NCBI GenBank assembly: GCA_943324415.2
Contig: CALPLN020000059.1
Span: 1-10,346, forward strand
Reading direction: 5' to 3'
DNA: 10,346 bases
From: Sediminibacterium ginsengisoli
GTDB lineage: Bacteria; Bacteroidota; Bacteroidia; Chitinophagales; Chitinophagaceae
Shown here: positions 6,200 to 10,346 of the stretch, in pieces
Position numbering within the stretch: position 1 is the stretch's first letter
Layout of the letters: every line of letters starts with the position of its first letter
The notes under the pieces: generated by a model
The model's database searches: none
Seen by the model: only the letters and a program-made list of their open reading frames with translations
What the model was told of the DNA's origin: nothing
Made by a program: the position numbers and the translations under genes

Positions 6200-7108
6200 C
6201 TAAAAGATAAATTGAAGCAATAACCAAACAAATGGTCCAGCAAATAAGACAGAATCAAATCGATCTAAGAATCCTCCATGCCCAGGCATCATACTACCAC
6301 TGTCTTTCACCCCAGCCAAGCGTTTTAATTTGCTTTCAAAAAGATCACCCAAATTGCCCATAATAGATGCCACCAAAGTGATCATATAAAGATACTTAGT
6401 GGCAATAGGAATGTATTGGCCAGCTACAGTAGATAAAATCACCACAGACAAGATCACACCCGCAATCGTGCCTTCCCAAGTTTTCTTAGGTGAGATAGGA
6501 GAAATAGGAGTGCGCCCAATCAATGAACCAACGATATACGCCATCGTGTCGTTTACCCATACCGTCACAATCACTAAAATAGGCACCATCAATTCTACAT
6601 TTGGAAAAAACATAGCCATAGCAGAATTCAAAAACATCCCTCTTATTGCAAAAAACAAAGAGAGACTAATTGAAATATAAATGAATCCGAAAAAACTAAT
6701 CGCAACATTTTTAATGTCCGCTTTTCTTGCAAATACATCTGCTACCATCATCAATACCAGGGCCACTGGCATCGCTTTCAAGCCAATCCATCTTAGGCCT
6801 ATTCCTTCGAAAGAAGCAGGTAGTATTTTTTTAATCGCGTCAGGCAATACAATATCGTTGGGCGCTAAACTAGTCATCATCAAAATACCTACCACCAACA
6901 CACCCCATTGATGCAGTTTTGAAATCTGATTGTAAGAAGGAAAAATAGCACGCATCAATTTTTGATACTCATATAAGCAACCCACTTGTATCACAAGAAA
7001 TAAAATAAAATAAGACCAATTGTTAAAAAGCAAACCGGCTAACATGATCAATACAAATACGATGGCAGACAGTGCCCTTACTTTAAAAACAGAAAAATTA
7101 AATGCCAT
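6200..7108 (-). CDS. cdsA: Phosphatidate cytidylyltransferase (CDP-diacylglycerol synthase)
   Basis: Condenses CTP and phosphatidic acid into CDP-diacylglycerol, the precursor of all major phospholipids, in the inner membrane. The 302-residue protein is strongly hydrophobic, with about eight membrane segments. Diagnostic parts are SPKKTWEGTIAG (206-217) and the C-terminal CdsA signature from Ser259 to Asp285, containing SKLKRLAGVKDSG and PGHGGFLDRFD with metal- and substrate-binding Lys268, Asp269, His277, Asp282 and Asp285. Length is in the family range. It follows the CPBP protease gene by 52 bases and precedes psd by 29 bases, so the two phospholipid genes probably share a transcript; phosphatidylserine synthase, the enzyme between them, is not in the window. 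A 7-of-8 promoter box lies just upstream. Confidence 0.95.
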   Translation of the reverse strand: MAFNFSVFKVRALSAIVFVLIMLAGLLFNNWSYFILFLVIQVGCLYEYQKLMRAIFPSYNQISKLHQWGVLVVGILMMTSLAPNDIVLPDAIKKILPASFEGIGLRWIGLKAMPVALVLMMVADVFARKADIKNVAISFFGFIYISISLSLFFAIRGMFLNSAMAMFFPNVELMVPILVIVTVWVNDTMAYIVGSLIGRTPISPISPKKTWEGTIAGVILSVVILSTVAGQYIPIATKYLYMITLVASIMGNLGDLFESKLKRLAGVKDSGSMMPGHGGFLDRFDSVLFAGPFVWLLLQFIF

Positions 7109-7123
7109 GAAATAGACTTTGAA

Positions 7124-7151
7124 TAAAGATAAATAATGAAGTTGTAAGCAA
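7124..7151 (-). promoter_or_regulatory. Possible internal promoter ahead of cdsA
   Basis: On the minus strand TTG (7151-7149) is followed after 17 bases by TATCTTTA (7131-7124), which matches TAnnTTTG at 7 of 8 positions. Spacing is acceptable for Bacteroidota, and the predicted start falls about ten bases before the cdsA ATG (7108). The final A instead of G lowers confidence. Confidence 0.35.
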
Positions 7152-7160
7152 CCTATTCTT

Positions 7161-8063
7161 TTATGAATTGGAATCGGTCACTTTTTTAAGTTGCTTGAAT
7201 AAAAGTAACAATGCTGCCAATCCAATGACCACCCAATAATAAGACAGATTGGAATCCAATACTTTATCAATTTGCTTTGGATTATTCCTTGCTGCATATA
7301 AAGCAGAGACACCAATGGCGTTGTTGACAAAGTGCATCAAAATGGGCATCCAGATGGTTTTAGTATAATAGTAAATCAAGCCCAATACAATACCTAATGA
7401 CATTCTTGACAGAAAGCCAAAATAAGAAAAGTGAAATGCACTAAATAAAATTGCAGTAATTACAATCGCTACAAAAGGCTTGCCGGACCAGTCCGTAATT
7501 ATTTTTTGAAGGCTTGCTCTAAAATACAATTCCTCCACAATCGCAGGCACGACGGCGATCGCCAAAATAGCAAACAATAAATCCCAAATCGAACGCATCT
7601 GAGTCATCGCCATCAACGCTTTTTTGTATTGCGCTTCTAAGTTGGTTGCCCAGTTTCTTACTGAACTAGAGAAAGTCAATTTATCTGTCAGGTCCCCTAA
7701 TGCACCACTTAAAATCAATCCTGTAAACGCCAATAAAATAACAATCAAAACCTGTTTTTCAGAGGCGATTGGCTTGAAACCTAAATTGTTTCCAAGGCTT
7801 CCTTGGGTAAAATATGCGACCACTAAAGCGGGTACACCAAAACCAATGATGGAGGCAAAAGCATTGGCCATCTGTGTCATACTAGTATATTCGGGACGCA
7901 TTAAAATAGACTGAATTTCAGCCAAAGGCACATGCAATGCGGCTGCCACGATCGAAAAAGTGATCAAGCCCCCTACAATCATACTCAATCCAGTCATGGC
8001 AATAAATAATACCATCCTGAATCCAGGGGTCATATTAAAAATAGAAGTTTCATTTGTAGACAT
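7161..8063 (-). CDS. CPBP family intramembrane metalloprotease
   Basis: A polytopic membrane protein of the CPBP (CAAX protease and bacteriocin-processing, Abi) family, related to Rce1. Starting at the ATG at 8063-8061 gives 300 residues. Catalytic motifs are EELYFRASLQ with Glu177 and Glu178, FSAFHFSYFGF with His211, and MHFVNNAIG with His244 and Asn248, so the proposed metal-dependent active site is intact. About eight hydrophobic segments are visible. Bacterial members are linked to bacteriocin maturation or self-immunity, or to membrane protein processing; the substrate here is unknown. The frame can be extended to an ATG at 8111, but that 16-residue extension overlaps the dus promoter box and lacks hydrophobic character, so 8063 is preferred. 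It is the first gene of the run with cdsA and psd. Confidence 0.88.
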   Translation of the reverse strand: MSTNETSIFNMTPGFRMVLFIAMTGLSMIVGGLITFSIVAAALHVPLAEIQSILMRPEYTSMTQMANAFASIIGFGVPALVVAYFTQGSLGNNLGFKPIASEKQVLIVILLAFTGLILSGALGDLTDKLTFSSSVRNWATNLEAQYKKALMAMTQMRSIWDLLFAILAIAVVPAIVEELYFRASLQKIITDWSGKPFVAIVITAILFSAFHFSYFGFLSRMSLGIVLGLIYYYTKTIWMPILMHFVNNAIGVSALYAARNNPKQIDKVLDSNLSYYWVVIGLAALLLLFKQLKKVTDSNS

Positions 8064-8070
8064 GTCAATG

Positions 8071-8089
8071 CAATTAATTGGTACCTTTG
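8071..8089 (+). promoter_or_regulatory. Promoter box of the dus gene with an adjacent palindrome
   Basis: TACCTTTG (8082-8089) is a perfect Bacteroidota -7 box, 36 bases before the dus ATG. The 10-base palindrome CAATTAATTG (8071-8080) sits immediately upstream, where the promoter spacer would be. The only TTG upstream (8054-8056) is 25 bases from the box, a little far, and lies inside the CPBP coding sequence. Confidence 0.5.
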
Positions 8090-8125
8090 CAACCGTATCG
8101 GTTAGATGCAAGATAATGAATTCAT

Positions 8126-9166
8126 ATGGTATCTATAGGCAACATACAATTACCTGATTTTCCGCTTTTATTAGCACCCATGGAGGACGTAAGTGATCCC
8201 CCATTTAGAGCCGTGTGTAAAGACAATGGCGCCGACTTAATGTATACCGAATTCATTAGTAGTGAGGGGCTCATCCGTGATGCCATTAAAAGCAGACAAA
8301 AATTAGACATTTACGATTATGAGCGCCCTATTGGCATACAGATATTTGGTGGGGATGAGGAAGCGATGGCGCTATGTACCAAAATTGTAGACACGGTAAA
8401 TCCAGATTTAATTGATATCAATTTTGGCTGTCCAGTCAAAAAAGTAGCGATGAAGGGTGCCGGTGCAGGGGTGTTGAAGGACTTGGACTTGATGGTGCGT
8501 TTAACAGAAGCCGTTGTCAAAAGCACGAACCTTCCTGTGACTGTGAAAACAAGACTGGGATGGGATGATAGCAATTTGAATGTACATGAAGCTGCCTTAA
8601 GACTGCAGGATGTAGGTGTGAAGGCCTTGGCCATTCATGGACGTACTAGGGTGCAAATGTATAAGGGCGAAGCAGATTGGACCATCATAGGCAAAATAAA
8701 AAATGACCCAAGAATTCATATTCCAATTTTCGGCAACGGTGATATCAACTCTCCAGAAAAGGCCTTGGAATATAAAAATAAATATGGCGTTGACGGTGTT
8801 ATGATCGGAAGAGCTGCAATTGGTTACCCATGGATCTTTAGAGAGATCAAGCATTTTCTAGCTACAGGAGAAAAAATGAAATCCCCTACCATCGAGGAGC
8901 GCGTAGAAGTGGCAAGAAAACATTTGATTAAATCTTTGGAATGGAAAGGTCCGATTGGTGGCATCAATGAAATGCGTAGACATTACGCCAACTACTTAAG
9001 AGGCTTACCGAATATTAAAGAATATAGAAACCAATTGGTGCGCATCACTGAACGTGAAGGTATCGAAGCGATACTGGATGAGATCAAAGAAAAATTCAAG
9101 GGCATAGAAATCGACTCTGGTAAGATTGTCTTAGAGAACTACCATGAACATTGTCCAATTAATTAA
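8126..9166 (+). CDS. dusB: tRNA-dihydrouridine synthase (DusB/NifR3 type)
   Basis: An FMN-dependent enzyme that reduces uridine to 5,6-dihydrouridine in the D-loop of tRNA, using NADPH. The 346-residue protein has a TIM barrel followed by a helical domain (about 250-340). Motifs are LAPMEDVSDPPFR (16-28), QIFGGDE (72-78), DINFGCPVKKV (97-107) with the general-acid Cys102, Lys141 in VTVKTRLGW, AIHGRTR (169-175) with His171, PIFGNGDI (200-207) and GVMIGRAAIGYPWIF (224-238), the FMN phosphate site. The overall pattern is that of the TIGR00737 (DusB/NifR3) group. It is a single-gene unit with its own -7 box (8082-8089) and a strong intrinsic terminator. The ATG at 8126 leaves the usual short N terminus before the first barrel strand. 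Confidence 0.94.
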   Translation: MVSIGNIQLPDFPLLLAPMEDVSDPPFRAVCKDNGADLMYTEFISSEGLIRDAIKSRQKLDIYDYERPIGIQIFGGDEEAMALCTKIVDTVNPDLIDINFGCPVKKVAMKGAGAGVLKDLDLMVRLTEAVVKSTNLPVTVKTRLGWDDSNLNVHEAALRLQDVGVKALAIHGRTRVQMYKGEADWTIIGKIKNDPRIHIPIFGNGDINSPEKALEYKNKYGVDGVMIGRAAIGYPWIFREIKHFLATGEKMKSPTIEERVEVARKHLIKSLEWKGPIGGINEMRRHYANYLRGLPNIKEYRNQLVRITEREGIEAILDEIKEKFKGIEIDSGKIVLENYHEHCPIN

Positions 9167-9176
9167 ATAGCTACGT

Positions 9177-9210
9177 AAAGCAGTTTCAGATGAAGCTGCT
9201 TTATTTTTTT
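9177..9210 (+). terminator. Intrinsic terminator of dus
   Basis: AAAGCAGTTTC (9177-9187) pairs with GAAGCTGCTTT (9192-9202) around an AGAT loop, with one G-U wobble, and is followed by ATTTTTTT (9203-9210). It begins 11 bases after the dus stop. The T tract overlaps the end of the opposite glutathione peroxidase gene, encoding its last two lysines and stop. Reading on the minus strand the hairpin is followed by TTTACG, not a long T run, so it is mainly a plus-strand terminator. Confidence 0.85.
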
Positions 9211-9881
9211 ACAGCATCTATGATGACTTGATCCAATGGATCTACACTCATTGGGAAATAATGCGTCAACACCCCTTCCTCATTGATTAAGTATTTGCAA
9301 AAATTCCAAGCAGGTGCTTGATTGCACCAACCATTTAAATTAGCAGACGTTAACCAAGCATACACATTATTTTGATCCTTTGATTTGATCACGACCGACT
9401 TGGACATTAAAGGAAAACTCACTCCATAATTTTTTTGACAAAACGCAGCAATCGCTTGGTCGTCTTTTGTCTCTTGGTTTTTAAAATCATTTGCAGGAAA
9501 TCCTACCACAACCAATGATCCAGCAAACTGCTTAGACAATTTTTCTAAATTTTCATACTGACCAGTATAACCACAATCACTTGCCGTATTTACAATTAAT
9601 ACTTTTTTACCTTTAAACTGCTCAAGACTAAAATCCTTACCAGCTATATCTTTGGTGGTTAAACTGTAAAATTCAACTGTACCTTTTTTCATGGCAGGAT
9701 TCATTTGGACTTGTTTAGCTCCTGCCTTGCCAGTAGACCACATGATCATCGGATACATGGTTTTTAAAATAGATTGACGATAGGTCATATCTTTTTTCTT
9801 CATCAATAAGGCAGCAGTTACCAATACGCCCACTGCAATGGCTATTTTAATGATCATAGATTTGAATTTTGTGCGGTACAT
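9201..9881 (-). CDS. Membrane-anchored glutathione peroxidase (thioredoxin-type)
   Basis: A thiol peroxidase of the glutathione peroxidase family, 226 residues from the ATG at 9881. The catalytic tetrad is complete: Cys103 in NTASDCGYTGQYE, Gln136 in NDFKNQE, and Trp192-Asn193 in WNFCKYL. A second cysteine, Cys148 in AAFCQKNYGVSFP, occupies the resolving-cysteine position of two-cysteine, thioredoxin-dependent members; the usual Cys of FPCNQF is Ala here. The domain is preceded by about 65 extra residues: a basic start, a hydrophobic segment (about 10-27) ending in KKK, and an amphipathic stretch YRQSILKTMYPMIMW. I infer an inner-membrane signal anchor with the enzyme outside the cytoplasm. 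Alternative starts are 9908 (overlapping the upstream stop), 9857, and 9788, the last of which removes the anchor. It follows the aldehyde dehydrogenase gene by 19 bases. Confidence 0.88.
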   Translation of the reverse strand: MYRTKFKSMIIKIAIAVGVLVTAALLMKKKDMTYRQSILKTMYPMIMWSTGKAGAKQVQMNPAMKKGTVEFYSLTTKDIAGKDFSLEQFKGKKVLIVNTASDCGYTGQYENLEKLSKQFAGSLVVVGFPANDFKNQETKDDQAIAAFCQKNYGVSFPLMSKSVVIKSKDQNNVYAWLTSANLNGWCNQAPAWNFCKYLINEEGVLTHYFPMSVDPLDQVIIDAVKK

Positions 9882-9900
9882 AAAAAGAAGATAAGGCCTG

Positions 9901-10346
9901 TTAACCAATTAGTTTTTTTAACAACCAACCCTTGCCTTTGTATGGAGGATATTTTAAATCAGGATCGATCCAAGTAGGCGTTTTCATCACCGATTTCATA
10001 TGTGTAAATGTGGTGAAACTCAGTTTGCCATGATAGCCACCCATTCCACTTGCACCTCTTCCACCAAATGGTAAAGCATGGTTGGTTAAATGCCAACTTG
10101 TATTATTGACACAAGCACCACCAGAAGGCACATTGGTCAACCAATATTGTTCTGTAGCGACATCATTTGTAAAGACATAAAAGGCCAATGGATTTGGATT
10201 GTGTTGAATGATCTCCAAAGCTGCTTCATTGCTATCATAGGTGATAATCGGAAGGATGGGTCCGAAAATCTCATCCTGCATCAGTTTGCTATCGATGGAC
10301 ACTTCCGTCATTAAAGTAGGTTGGATGTATAACTGCGCTGCGTCTG
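9901..10346 (-). CDS. Aldehyde dehydrogenase, class-3-like (5' part outside window)
   Basis: C-terminal 147 residues of an NAD(P)-dependent aldehyde dehydrogenase; the frame is open to the window edge, so the start and the catalytic Cys and Glu lie outside. The visible part begins in the oligomerisation and catalytic region (YIQPTL, then LMQDEIFGPILPI), continues with NPNPLAFYVFTND and the loop PSGGACVNNTSWHLTNHALPFGG, and ends in GMGGYHGKLSFTTFTHMKSVM and KYPPYKGK, all characteristic of the ALDH3 branch (fatty, aromatic or coniferyl aldehyde dehydrogenases). It probably oxidises medium- or long-chain or aromatic aldehydes, for example from lipid peroxidation, which fits the glutathione peroxidase gene directly downstream. 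An internal Met at 10311 is not the true start, since conserved residues precede it in frame. Confidence 0.92.
   Translation of the reverse strand, partial: DAAQLYIQPTLMTEVSIDSKLMQDEIFGPILPIITYDSNEAALEIIQHNPNPLAFYVFTNDVATEQYWLTNVPSGGACVNNTSWHLTNHALPFGGRGASGMGGYHGKLSFTTFTHMKSVMKTPTWIDPDLKYPPYKGKGWLLKKLIG

Noticed and set aside
6399..6911. Two abutting plus-strand ORFs (93 and 76 codons) opposite cdsA
   Set aside because: They lie antisense to the conserved CdsA coding sequence and their translations show no domain; they are mirror frames of a hydrophobic gene.
8064..8111. 16-residue N-terminal extension of the CPBP protein
   Set aside because: It covers the dus -7 box, is not hydrophobic, and the ATG at 8063 gives a normal family length.
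7624..8157. Plus-strand ORFs opposite the CPBP gene
   Set aside because: Mirror frames of a membrane protein; the second also overlaps the dus start and promoter region in the wrong frame.
8317..8854. Minus-strand ORFs opposite dus
   Set aside because: Antisense to a well-conserved enzyme, with no promoter or recognisable protein features.
10309..10311. Internal Met as the start of the aldehyde dehydrogenase gene
   Set aside because: Conserved ALDH residues (YIQPTL) continue in frame upstream to the window edge, so the gene is simply cut by the window.
1..10346. Mobile element, CRISPR array, defence island or biosynthetic cluster
   Set aside because: No transposase, integrase, regular repeats, Cas or known defence proteins were seen; the CPBP and SdpI-like genes alone do not make a bacteriocin locus.

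Overview
The window looks like an ordinary chromosomal segment of a Bacteroidota bacterium, most likely a Chitinophagaceae-type organism. The basis is AT-rich codon use, near absence of Shine-Dalgarno sequences, several promoter boxes of the Bacteroidota type (-7 box TAnnTTTG), and protein families that read like Bacteroidota versions (short-form phosphatidylserine decarboxylase, TIGR02757/DUF2400, bacterial deoxyhypusine-synthase-like protein). No rRNA, tRNA, CRISPR, insertion sequence, phage gene or attachment site was seen. Genes are densely packed, and no gap between genes exceeds about 110 bases.

Left part (1-4015). A deoxyhypusine synthase-family gene runs off the left edge on the minus strand behind a good promoter. 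Divergent from it is a plus-strand run: an SdpI/DUF1648 membrane protein, a cystathionine gamma-synthase/lyase, a TIGR02757 protein whose start overlaps the previous stop by one base, and a 103-residue protein of unknown function. The last three are tightly spaced and probably one operon.

Middle (4018-8111). A minus-strand SDR oxidoreductase meets the previous operon tail to tail with 2 bases between stop codons, and is divergent from a YjjG-type HAD nucleotidase. Convergent to the nucleotidase is a minus-strand cluster read in the order CPBP membrane protease, cdsA, psd. The last two are steps of the CDP-diacylglycerol to phosphatidylethanolamine pathway. The intervening phosphatidylserine synthase is not in the window.

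Right part (8063-10346). A plus-strand DusB-type tRNA dihydrouridine synthase is divergent from the CPBP gene and ends in a clear intrinsic terminator. Against it, on the minus strand, runs a class-3-like aldehyde dehydrogenase (5' part outside the window) followed by a membrane-anchored glutathione peroxidase, probably one detoxification transcript.

I found no convincing new multi-gene system. The points most worth a second look are a terminator-like hairpin inside the TIGR02757 coding sequence, the possible DNA-glycosylase-like fold of that protein, its small unknown neighbour, and the bacterial deoxyhypusine synthase homologue with an altered polyamine pocket.
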